Positions 1 through 7,512 of a stretch of 17,155 bases of DNA are shown here, piece after piece. Made by a program: the position numbers and the translations under genes. Position 1 is the first letter of the stretch, and every line of letters begins with the position of its first letter. The DNA lies in assembly GCF_937949835.1 (NCBI RefSeq), contig NZ_CALEDC010000302.1, forward strand, positions 1 to 17,155. The letters run 5' to 3'. The notes beneath the pieces are model-generated. The model was not told where the DNA came from and did no database searches. It was given only the letters and a program-made list of their open reading frames with translations. The DNA is from an uncultured Campylobacter sp. (GTDB lineage Bacteria > Campylobacterota > Campylobacteria > Campylobacterales > Campylobacteraceae).

Positions 1-433
1 TTTTGGAAGTGGAATTTTTTGAATTCTTAGAATTTTTAGAGGCGGAGGCTTTGGGGTTATGCGCTAAATTTGAAGCATTTTTCTCGTCCGAGCTTTTGGA
101 ATTTTTTGCGTTTTCATCTTTGAGTTTTTTAGAATTCGTGCTGCTATCGCTTGCTTTGCCCTGTAATTTGGCTAGCGCAGATTCATAAGGCGAGGAGTCG
201 AGTCCTAAATTTTTCGAGCTGTAAACCAGCCTCTTTAGCGCTTTGATGCGGACTTCTTTATCGGACGCGCCTTGGTAGAGCGATTTTAGCTCCTTGTGCA
301 GCGAGCGCTTATAATTTGGCGTCGCTACGATGAAATCCTTGTCGAATTTCGCAAAAAACGCCTCGCTGGAAGCTCCAAACGCCAATACGCAGCTAAAAGC
401 TGCGATTAGAAAAATTTTAACTATCTTCGCCAT
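1..433 (-). CDS. amiA: N-acetylmuramoyl-L-alanine amidase, N-terminal part (partial)
   Basis: The first 144 codons of a leftward gene that runs off the window start. The N-terminus (MAKIVKIFLIAAFSCVLAFG) is a Sec signal peptide with probable cleavage near residue 21. A charged helical region follows (about residues 22-90, with KRSLHKELKSLYQ and a KALKRLVYSS stretch), then a Lys/Ser/Asn-rich linker from about residue 92 to the edge. The catalytic Amidase_3 domain would lie beyond the window and is not seen. The call rests on the export signal, the helical N-terminal region and the position after pyrH-rpoZ-spoT-tyrS-NMO, where C. jejuni and H. pylori carry amiA, the periplasmic amidase that cuts peptide stems from glycan during daughter-cell separation. 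The ATG at 433 overlaps the upstream gene's end by 17 bases and has no clear Shine-Dalgarno, which suggests translational coupling. The linker is built from RAATTY motifs (see findings). Confidence 0.72.
   Translation of the reverse strand, partial: MAKIVKIFLIAAFSCVLAFGASSEAFFAKFDKDFIVATPNYKRSLHKELKSLYQGASDKEVRIKALKRLVYSSKNLGLDSSPYESALAKLQGKASDSSTNSKKLKDENAKNSKSSDEKNASNLAHNPKASASKNSKNSKNSTSK
12..137 (-). repeat. RAATTY-rich Lys/Asn/Ser linker in amiA
   Basis: Six RAATTY hexamers at 12-17, 21-26, 30-35, 66-71, 99-104 and 132-137. All sit in one codon register (R is a third codon position, followed by AAT for Asn and then Ser or Leu), giving repeated K-N-S words. It continues leftward out of the window, so its full length is unknown. 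Confidence 0.7.
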
Positions 434-1505
434 TTACAAGTTTTTCTATCAATTCCTTCACGGATATTATCTCGTTTAATCGCCATCCGTTCGCGCCGGT
501 AAAAAACAGACCGCTTTGCGTTCTGCCTAGATATGCGTCGCTTAAGCGGTCGGCGATGCAGTATCCTACGGCATTAGCGCCTTTGCCGCGCTCGCAAGGG
601 CTTACGCAGTTGCTGATACAGCGGATCTTAGGTGCCGTGCCTGCGGCGATCATATCTTGCAGATTGGTATGAATTCCGCGCGCAGGGTAGCCTACGGGCG
701 ATTTTAGAAGCCGGATGTCCTCTTTTTTGGCATTAAGAAGCACCTGCTTAAATTCCTCCGCGGCGTCGCATTCAAAGGTGCCGATGAAGCGCGTACCCAT
801 CTGCACGCCATCCGCGCCCAAAGATTTCACGCGATCTATGTCGCTCTTATCCCAAATTCCGCCTGCGACGAATAGCGGGAAACTGCCCCATTGCGAGATT
901 TCTGCTTTTACTTGCGGGATTAGATTATCCAGCGCAAACGCCGGATCGCCGCACTGCTCGTAGGTAAAGCCCTGATGTCCGCCGCTAAGAGGGCCTTCGA
1001 GCACTACGGCGTCGGGAATTCTGTCGTAGCGCTGCTTCCAGCGTTTGGCGATGATTTTAAGAGCCTTGGCGGAGGAGACGATAGGCACGAGCGCGACGTC
1101 CGGAAAATCTGCCGTAAATTCCGGCAGATTGGTAGGAAGTCCCGCGCCGCTTATGATGATGTCGATACCCGCCTCGCATGTGTCGCGCACGATGCGCTCG
1201 TAGTCGTTCGCCGCGCACATTACGTTCATCCCCAAAGGCGCATCGCCACAAATTTTACGGGCGTTTTGCACGATGGCAAAAAGCGCCTCTTTGCTATAAA
1301 AATTCTCGCTTTGATAGGGTCTGCCCTCGAGCGATTTTTTGGCAAATTTAAGATTTTCGTAGTAGCCGGTGCCGACCGAGCTAATGACGCCTAGACAGCC
1401 GTTTAGGCTGACATTGCCGGCTAGCTTGTCCCAGCTGATACCAAGTCCCATGCCGCCTTGAATTATCGGGTGCGCAATCTCGTGTTTGCCTATCTTTATA
1501 CTCAT
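417..1505 (-). CDS. Nitronate monooxygenase / 2-nitropropane dioxygenase-like FMN enzyme
   Basis: A 362-residue TIM-barrel flavoprotein of the NMO/FabK-like family. Visible signatures are the N-terminal HPIIQGGMG (residues 12-20), GGHQG (175-179, with the candidate catalytic His177), AGGIWD (214-219) and GADGVQMGTRF (230-240), the last two being FMN phosphate-binding loops. A C-terminal cysteine group (Cys296, 300, 304, 316) marks a subfamily seen in epsilonproteobacteria and clostridia. Family members oxidise alkyl nitronates with FMN and O2, but the natural substrate here is unknown, and an anaerobic or microaerobic reductase role is equally possible. No signal peptide is seen, so it should be cytoplasmic. 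The ATG at 1505 shares one base with the tyrS stop (TAATG), indicating tight coupling. The same gene lies between tyrS and amiA in C. jejuni and H. pylori (from memory). Confidence 0.85.
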   Translation of the reverse strand: MSIKIGKHEIAHPIIQGGMGLGISWDKLAGNVSLNGCLGVISSVGTGYYENLKFAKKSLEGRPYQSENFYSKEALFAIVQNARKICGDAPLGMNVMCAANDYERIVRDTCEAGIDIIISGAGLPTNLPEFTADFPDVALVPIVSSAKALKIIAKRWKQRYDRIPDAVVLEGPLSGGHQGFTYEQCGDPAFALDNLIPQVKAEISQWGSFPLFVAGGIWDKSDIDRVKSLGADGVQMGTRFIGTFECDAAEEFKQVLLNAKKEDIRLLKSPVGYPARGIHTNLQDMIAAGTAPKIRCISNCVSPCERGKGANAVGYCIADRLSDAYLGRTQSGLFFTGANGWRLNEIISVKELIEKLVNGEDS

Positions 1506-2710
1506 TAATCCACCTTTAATTTAGCGAATTTTTTCTTTCCTACTTGGAGTGTATATTCGCCCGAGCTAAGCTGAAGCTGCTCATCTAAAATTTTATTTTG
1601 ATCGATACTGACGGCGTTTGATTTTATCAACCTGCGCGCATCCGAGCTAGAGACTGCGAGCTTGCAGCTGATGAGCGCCTTTACAATCCATGCAGGCGAG
1701 CTTACGTGATATTCCTTGATCTCGCTAGGAAGCTCGCCGGCACCGTGGACGCGGTCAAATTCCTGCTTGGCTTCAAAGGCGGTGTTTTCGTCATAAAATT
1801 GCGTGACGATCTCGGAGGCAAGCTCCTCCTTAACCGCCTTGGGATGGATCGAACCATCCGCCACGAAGCCTTTTATTAGCTCAATATCTTCGCTGCTTTT
1901 TTGGCTTAACAGATTATACCAATCCCACATTAACGCATCGCTGATACTCATCACCTTGCCGTACATATCGTGCGGCGTATCGGTTACGCCGATGTAGTTA
2001 CCCAGGCTCTTGCTCATCTTATTCGTGCCGTCGGTACCTACCAAAAGCGGCATCATCACGACGCTTTGTTCTTTGCCGACATCATAAATTCTTTGCAGCT
2101 GGCGACCCATTAAAAGATTAAATTTCTGATCGGTGCCGCCGAATTCTATATCGCATTTCATGCAAACGCTGTCGTATCCTTGCAGTAGCGGATACATAAA
2201 CTCGCTGATGCTGATCGGCTGCTCTGCCTTGTAGCGCTTCTCAAAGTCGTCGCGCTCGAGCATCCTGGCAACATTAAAAGTGCTTGATAGCTCGATCATA
2301 CCGCTAGCACCCAGGCGGTTGGTCCATTCGGAATTAAACATCACCTTGGTTTTTGCAGGATTTAAAATTTTAAAGACCTGCTGCTCGTAGGTTTTGGCGT
2401 TTTGAAGCACAACTTCGCGCGCTAGCTTTTTGCGAGTCTCGCTCTTGCCTGTAGGATCGCCGATTTGAGCGGTAAAATCGCCGATTAGAAACTGCACGAT
2501 CGCGCCGTGGTTTTGTAAAAACGCAAGCTTATTTAGAACGACGGCGTGTCCTAGGTGTAGATCCGCAGCAGTGGGATCCATGCCGATTTTGACGTAAAAG
2601 ACCTCGCCGCTGTCGTAATAGCGCCTAATCAGCGCCTCGATCTGCTCTTCGCCGATGATCTCCGCGACGCCGCGCTTAAAATTTTCCATAATGCCTTGAA
2701 TGTCAGCCAT
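1505..2710 (-). CDS. tyrS: Tyrosyl-tRNA synthetase
   Basis: A 401-residue class I aminoacyl-tRNA synthetase that charges tRNA-Tyr in the cytoplasm. The HIGH-type motif is HLGH (residues 52-55, after DPTAAD) and the second signature is KMSKS (231-235, followed by LGN). The KMSKS form places it in the TyrZ-like branch rather than the E. coli TyrS branch, which as I recall has KFGKT. GGTDQKFNLL (191-200) is the tyrosine/ATP pocket region. The last 60-odd residues form an S4-type RNA-binding domain (SSDARRLIKSNAVS). Length is normal for this branch. The ATG at 2710 has GGGAGAGC just upstream and lies 14 bases after the spoT stop. The stop overlaps the start of the NMO-like gene by one base. Confidence 0.96.
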   Translation of the reverse strand: MADIQGIMENFKRGVAEIIGEEQIEALIRRYYDSGEVFYVKIGMDPTAADLHLGHAVVLNKLAFLQNHGAIVQFLIGDFTAQIGDPTGKSETRKKLAREVVLQNAKTYEQQVFKILNPAKTKVMFNSEWTNRLGASGMIELSSTFNVARMLERDDFEKRYKAEQPISISEFMYPLLQGYDSVCMKCDIEFGGTDQKFNLLMGRQLQRIYDVGKEQSVVMMPLLVGTDGTNKMSKSLGNYIGVTDTPHDMYGKVMSISDALMWDWYNLLSQKSSEDIELIKGFVADGSIHPKAVKEELASEIVTQFYDENTAFEAKQEFDRVHGAGELPSEIKEYHVSSPAWIVKALISCKLAVSSSDARRLIKSNAVSIDQNKILDEQLQLSSGEYTLQVGKKKFAKLKVD

Positions 2711-2724
2711 TTGCTCTCCCTTAT

Positions 2725-4917
2725 TTAGTTTTTATATACGTCCGTAAGCGATACGAAATCCACGATTTTAAAGCGGTTTTTGAGTTTATCTTTAATCTCC
2801 GTGGAGTCTAAATTTTCGTTTAGCTCGATGATGATCTCAAAATAATCCGACGTCGTTTCGCTATTTTCGTTGAGGCTTATCGACACTAGATCGACCTCGA
2901 GCTTGACTAAATAGTTCAAAAACGTCGCCAGCGAGCCGCGCTTGTTTTCTAAATTTAATATGATCTTGTAGCGGTGCGGCGCATTGCGCGTCCATTTTAC
3001 GAAGATCATCTCATCGGTTTTGATTAGCTCGCTTGCGCGTTCGCACAGCTTATGATGCACCGTCACGCCGTGTCCGTTGCGAAAGCCGATGATGTCGTCA
3101 CCGCGCTTTGGGTTGCAGCAGTAATCAAACTCGACCTCGTCGATTTTAAAATTTGAATACACCACGATGTTGTCAAATTTTTGCTTCTCGATCTCATACT
3201 TGCTGCGAAATTTCATATTGAAAAATTTCTCTTTGAGCGGGTATTTTTTCAGCGCATTTACGACGTCTTTTAAAAATACCGAGTCATAGGCTGCTTTGCC
3301 GATCTTTTTGCTTAAATTTTCTTTTTCAAGCCAGCTTAAAATGCTCTCCTTGCTCGTCGTAAAGATCGCGCATAAAATTTTAATCGCTACTTCAAAATTT
3401 ATATCTCTGATCTTTTGCTTGCAAAATGCCTTTATCGTCGCGCGCGCCTTGCCAGTTTTGACCGAGCTTAGCCAGCTGCAGCGGTAGTGTGGCTCGCTTC
3501 CGGTGATGATATGAACGATATCTCCGTTTTTAAGCTCCGTTAGAAGCGGCACCTTGACGCGGTTTATGAAGGCCTCGGTCGCTTTTAAGCCCACTTGAGA
3601 GTGTATCTCGTAGGCGTAATCAAGCGCCGTAGCACCGCGCGGCAATGTAAAAATTCCGCCCTTGGGCGAATATACGGCGATATCCTCGACGTAGAGGCTG
3701 TCTTTAGCGTATTCGTAAAGATCCTCGGCGTTGGCGTCGTCCTCTTCCTGCATGCCGATGTCGTTTAGCCAATCAAGCTTCGGATTGATCGAGCCGCTAT
3801 ATTTATACTTCCAGTGCGCTGCGACGCCGAATTCTGCGGTGTTGTGCATATCGAAGGTGCGGATCTGCACCTCTACGATCATACTTTCATTAAAAACGGT
3901 CGTGTGGATCGTCTGATATCCGTTTTGCTTCGGAAGCGCGATATAATCCTTAAAGCGCGATATGAGCGGATTAAATTTAGTATGGATTATACCAAGCGCC
4001 AAGTAGCAATCCATCGGCTTTTGCACGATGATGCGGATAGCCAAAAGATCAAGCACCTCCTCGATCGAAATTCCTTTGCGCTGCATCTTTAAAAAGATCG
4101 AGTAGTAGTGCTTCATTCGCTTTTGGATCTCAAAGCTACCTTCACTAAAGCCGTTTGAAAGCATATACTCTTTGATCTTTTCGCTAAATTTGCTCAAGCT
4201 CATCTGAAGCTGCTGCTTATGCTCTTCGACGTAATCGGCGATCGCCGAATACTCTTTAGGCATGACGTATTTGAAGCTAAGATCTTCAAGCACGTTTTTG
4301 ATTGATGAAATTCCAAGCCTGTGCGCGATCGGCGCGTAAACCAAAAGCGTCTCCTCGCCGATACGTTTTTGTTTATCTGGGCGAAGTGCGTCTAGGGTTA
4401 GCATATTGTGCAGCCTATCGCAGAGCTTGACTACCAAAACGCGCTGATCGTTAATGGAGATCATCAGCATCCTGCGGAAGGTAAGTGCGGTGGTGCGAAG
4501 CTTGGCGTTACTATCGCCGGATGGAGCCAGTTTATCCTCCCTGATGTTTACGATTTTAGTAAGCCCTTCTACGATTTTGGCTACTTCGTCGCCGAATCTT
4601 TGTCTAACCTGCTCGATGCTGTAATCTGTATCCTCTACTACGTCGTGTAGTAGCGCAGATATCACCATCGCGTCGTCTCCGCCCATAAAAGATACGAAGC
4701 AGGCTACCAAAATCGGATGGATCGCATACGGCTCGCCGCTTTTGCGAAACTGCCCGTCATGCTGAGCGATGCATAAATTTATAGCATCCACCAGCAGCGG
4801 AGTGGGCTCTTTTAGATTATAAAGCAGCTGCTTGGCGCTTTGAATGTCTTTGGTATCGACGACATCGTCGATGAGACTTTCTAAGAAGTTATCATTAATC
4901 CTTGTCAACGATTCCAT
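2725..4917 (-). CDS. spoT: Bifunctional (p)ppGpp synthetase/hydrolase (RSH)
   Basis: A 730-residue long RSH protein controlling the stringent response by making and degrading ppGpp. In order: an HD hydrolase domain (His53, RKSGEPYAIHP 58-68, HDVVED 91-96, KLCDRLHNM 164-172); the synthetase domain (RMKHYYSIFLKM 267-278, RFKDYIALPKQNGYQ 321-335, EVQIRT 349-354, GVAAHWKYK 364-372); a TGS domain (about 412-472, starting IAVYSPKGG); a conserved-cysteine region (FDYCCNPKRGDD near 597-608); and a C-terminal ACT domain (about 650-728). Both catalytic halves keep most signature residues, so dual activity is expected. The ATG at 4917 lies within the end of rpoZ (23-base overlap), the classic rpoZ-spoT pairing. 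Epsilonproteobacteria generally have this as their only long RSH. In the first synthetase motif a Leu (276) stands where Gram-positive RelA has Arg. Confidence 0.95.
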   Translation of the reverse strand: MESLTRINDNFLESLIDDVVDTKDIQSAKQLLYNLKEPTPLLVDAINLCIAQHDGQFRKSGEPYAIHPILVACFVSFMGGDDAMVISALLHDVVEDTDYSIEQVRQRFGDEVAKIVEGLTKIVNIREDKLAPSGDSNAKLRTTALTFRRMLMISINDQRVLVVKLCDRLHNMLTLDALRPDKQKRIGEETLLVYAPIAHRLGISSIKNVLEDLSFKYVMPKEYSAIADYVEEHKQQLQMSLSKFSEKIKEYMLSNGFSEGSFEIQKRMKHYYSIFLKMQRKGISIEEVLDLLAIRIIVQKPMDCYLALGIIHTKFNPLISRFKDYIALPKQNGYQTIHTTVFNESMIVEVQIRTFDMHNTAEFGVAAHWKYKYSGSINPKLDWLNDIGMQEEDDANAEDLYEYAKDSLYVEDIAVYSPKGGIFTLPRGATALDYAYEIHSQVGLKATEAFINRVKVPLLTELKNGDIVHIITGSEPHYRCSWLSSVKTGKARATIKAFCKQKIRDINFEVAIKILCAIFTTSKESILSWLEKENLSKKIGKAAYDSVFLKDVVNALKKYPLKEKFFNMKFRSKYEIEKQKFDNIVVYSNFKIDEVEFDYCCNPKRGDDIIGFRNGHGVTVHHKLCERASELIKTDEMIFVKWTRNAPHRYKIILNLENKRGSLATFLNYLVKLEVDLVSISLNENSETTSDYFEIIIELNENLDSTEIKDKLKNRFKIVDFVSLTDVYKN

Positions 4918-5113
4918 CTAATGCGATCTTACCTTCGGCTAGTTCCAAGATTGCTATATCGGCAAATTTCATCTTGCGAGTATCTACATTCTCTATCAGC
5001 GGCGGTTCGCCCGCAGCTAGCTGCTCGGCGCGTTTGCTTATCATCAAAGATAGCTTATATCGGTCTCCACCCGTTACTTTTAAAGCCTTGGCTACTATTT
5101 GTTCGGTTCTCAT
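4895..5113 (-). CDS. rpoZ: RNA polymerase omega subunit
   Basis: A 72-residue omega subunit that helps fold beta-prime and assemble RNA polymerase. The core DRYKLSLMISKRAEQLAAG (residues 17-35) corresponds to the RFxLVLVAARRARQ region of E. coli omega, and KFADIAILELAEGKI (50-64) is the C-terminal conserved helix. I chose ATG 5113: AAGGAG ends five bases before it, whereas a TTG three bases earlier would be too close to that site. The protein begins MRTEQIVAKAL and lacks the N-terminal MAR tripeptide. It lies 23 bases after pyrH and overlaps spoT by 23 bases, linking the ppGpp enzyme to a subunit of its usual target. Confidence 0.9.
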   Translation of the reverse strand: MRTEQIVAKALKVTGGDRYKLSLMISKRAEQLAAGEPPLIENVDTRKMKFADIAILELAEGKIALDGIVDKD

Positions 5114-5118
5114 CAATT

Positions 5119-5124
5119 CTCCTT
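5119..5124 (-). promoter_or_regulatory. Ribosome binding site of rpoZ (decides start)
   Basis: AAGGAG on the minus strand, five bases before ATG 5113. It rules out the in-frame TTG at 5116 as the start. Confidence 0.75.
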
Positions 5125-5136
5125 AAATTTAAAATT

Positions 5137-5889
<753 letters not shown>

Positions 5890-5920
5890 CCTAAAAGTCG
5901 TTTAAAAATAACTTTTTAGG
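5890..5920 (-). terminator. Weak hairpin after lnt, possible terminator
   Basis: CCTAAAAAGT (5920-5911) pairs with ACTTTTAGG (5898-5890) with one bulged base around a 12-base loop, directly after the lnt stop codon. An AT-rich run with several T tracts follows toward pyrH. The stem is AT-rich, so termination would be weak. It may instead only allow partial read-through from lnt into pyrH. Confidence 0.35.
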
Positions 5921-7264
5921 CTATTTTAGATGATCTTTAAGGCGGTTTATCCAGATCTTTTTCGGAGCGATTATTTCGCTAGCGCTGCCGTTTACGGCGT
6001 GATAGATCAATGTGCCGTGCAAGCTCGCGTAGTAGCGGATTATGAGGCGCTGCAAATAGGGCTCGTAGCTCGGCACGAACCAGCCGTTATTGCTGATCGC
6101 TACGACGTATTTGGGCGAGCCCTCGTAAAGCTCTGCGCGCGTAGCCTCGTAGCAAACGGCGCTTCTTACGCTTCGCCCGCCAAGCTCGTAGTCGCTAAAG
6201 CCACTAGCCGTCGAAAAATCGGTCGCGCCGCCTAACAGCACGCGGTTGATAAAATTTCGCGCAAATTCGGGCAGCGGAACCATTTCGCCAAACGGCACCA
6301 AAATGTGCTTATCGAAGCGCTTCATTTCCCCGTTCGCAAAAAGATAGGCGCTGTTGTAAAATTTCCCGTTCTCATACGCCTCCGCGCCCGCTACGATAGT
6401 AATTGCGCGCGATTTTTCTTTTAGGGCTTCAACTAGCACGTTTTCTAAATTTAGCGGCATCGCAAAGGCGCTCTCGGGCAAAATTATCGCGTCTTGTCCC
6501 TCTGCGATCGCATCATCAATCCGAGCCAAATTTGCCAACGCGGCGGATAAAATTTTATCTTTCGCCCAGATGTCATGCTGCGAAATATCGGTGTTTGCGA
6601 GTGAAATTTTAATCGGTAGCGGCTCGGGCTCTTTTTGGCTGAATTGCAGCGCGCAGATCAAAAATACCGCAAAGATCGTGGCATTAAGCTTAGCCGCCGC
6701 GCTGCGCCCATGTAGATACAAAACTGAGCAAAGCCCTGCTAAAATCAGAGCCAGCGCGCTAAGATCGGCTCTGAAAATTCCATGGCTTAGCAGCAGTTCA
6801 AAATTTAGCCAATCAAAGCCGAAAGGGTGGATAAATTTTAGAATTAAAAGGCAGGCAGCGCGCAAAACCGGCGCGTCAAAGATCGCAAAGATGCGGAAAA
6901 TAAAGGCATAAACGAGGCAAATTCCAAGAATTTCAAGCGGGATCAAAAACGCAAGATCGAAATAGATCAGACTGAAGCTGATCCAGTGCATCCACAGCGC
7001 GCCGATAAAAAATCCGCACCAAAACCACTCCGCCTTGCTTGCTTTTAGTAGATAAAAAAGTGCTGCTATCGCAATTAGAGGCGAGAAAAATTCCGCCGCC
7101 AAAGCGCCTAAGCTGTCAAATTTAGAGCTTAAAATTTCTACGAAAATAAAATTTGAAAGCGCAAGGGCAAGAACAAAGCCTTTATTTATGTAACTTAATG
7201 TAAAATAGCTACTTTTTAAATTTCTAATGAAGGAAACACATGGAACAAGGAAACTTCTTTGCAT
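5921..7264 (-). CDS. lnt: Apolipoprotein N-acyltransferase
   Basis: A 447-residue inner-membrane enzyme that adds the third acyl chain to the N-terminal cysteine of lipoproteins. The N-terminal half (to about residue 206) is strongly hydrophobic with several membrane spans. The C-terminal half is a nitrilase-like periplasmic domain with the expected Glu-Lys-Cys triad: Glu264 in ILPESAF, Lys319 in FDKHILVPFGE, Cys371 in SAVCYEA. SNNGWF (391-396) is a further family motif. It is shorter than the E. coli enzyme (about 512 residues) but normal for Campylobacter. No in-frame ATG, GTG or TTG occurs between residue 1 and the first membrane spans, so the start must be ATG 7264 (AGGA upstream) or the adjacent TTG 7267. 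Either overlaps the 5' end of divergent yajC. Its product would be needed by lipoproteins such as the LptE encoded downstream on the other strand. Confidence 0.92.
   Translation of the reverse strand: MQRSFLVPCVSFIRNLKSSYFTLSYINKGFVLALALSNFIFVEILSSKFDSLGALAAEFFSPLIAIAALFYLLKASKAEWFWCGFFIGALWMHWISFSLIYFDLAFLIPLEILGICLVYAFIFRIFAIFDAPVLRAACLLILKFIHPFGFDWLNFELLLSHGIFRADLSALALILAGLCSVLYLHGRSAAAKLNATIFAVFLICALQFSQKEPEPLPIKISLANTDISQHDIWAKDKILSAALANLARIDDAIAEGQDAIILPESAFAMPLNLENVLVEALKEKSRAITIVAGAEAYENGKFYNSAYLFANGEMKRFDKHILVPFGEMVPLPEFARNFINRVLLGGATDFSTASGFSDYELGGRSVRSAVCYEATRAELYEGSPKYVVAISNNGWFVPSYEPYLQRLIIRYYASLHGTLIYHAVNGSASEIIAPKKIWINRLKDHLK
7195..7206 (+). promoter_or_regulatory. Probable promoter of the yajC-secDF unit
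   Basis: TTAATG followed by TAAAAT (7201-7206) gives an extended -10 (TG next to the box) about 34 bases before the yajC ATG. Upstream sequence is T-rich (TTTATTTATG). It lies inside the antisense lnt frame, as it must if the two genes overlap. No clear -35 is seen, as is usual for Campylobacter sigma-70 promoters. Confidence 0.45.
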
Positions 7265-7512
7265 CAATCCTGCCTATCGTCGTAATCTTCGCGATTATGT
7301 ATTTTTTGATTATCAGACCGCAGCAAAAGCAGGCCAAGGATCATAAAGCGATGGTCGATGCGCTCGGCAAAGGCGATAAGATCATAACTAGCGGTGGCAT
7401 AAAATGCACGGTCGTGAAAACAAACAATGATTTTATCACAGTTAAGCTTAACGATGAGGTCATGGTTGAGCTGGATAAACAATTTGTGGCAAGAAAATTA
7501 GATGAGCAGTAA
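7240..7512 (+). CDS. yajC: Sec translocase accessory protein YajC
   Basis: A 90-residue membrane protein with one transmembrane helix (about residues 8-25, ASILPIVVIFAIMYFLII) followed directly by RPQQKQAKDHKAM, the YajC signature. The cytoplasmic domain carries GDKIITSGGIKCTV. YajC associates with SecD and SecF to aid protein export. The ATG at 7240 is preceded by AAGGAA. Its last 11 bases overlap the start of secD. It opens the long rightward gene series. Confidence 0.95.
   Translation: MEQGNFFASILPIVVIFAIMYFLIIRPQQKQAKDHKAMVDALGKGDKIITSGGIKCTVVKTNNDFITVKLNDEVMVELDKQFVARKLDEQ

Noticed and set aside
3..188. Plus-strand open frame at the window start, rich in Phe/Leu/Ser
   Set aside because: It is antisense to the amiA linker. 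The minus strand has the signal peptide, correct synteny and an open frame to the window edge.
975..1394. Long plus-strand open frame inside the NMO-like gene
   Set aside because: It is a shadow of a well-recognised gene on the other strand, with no family resemblance of its own.
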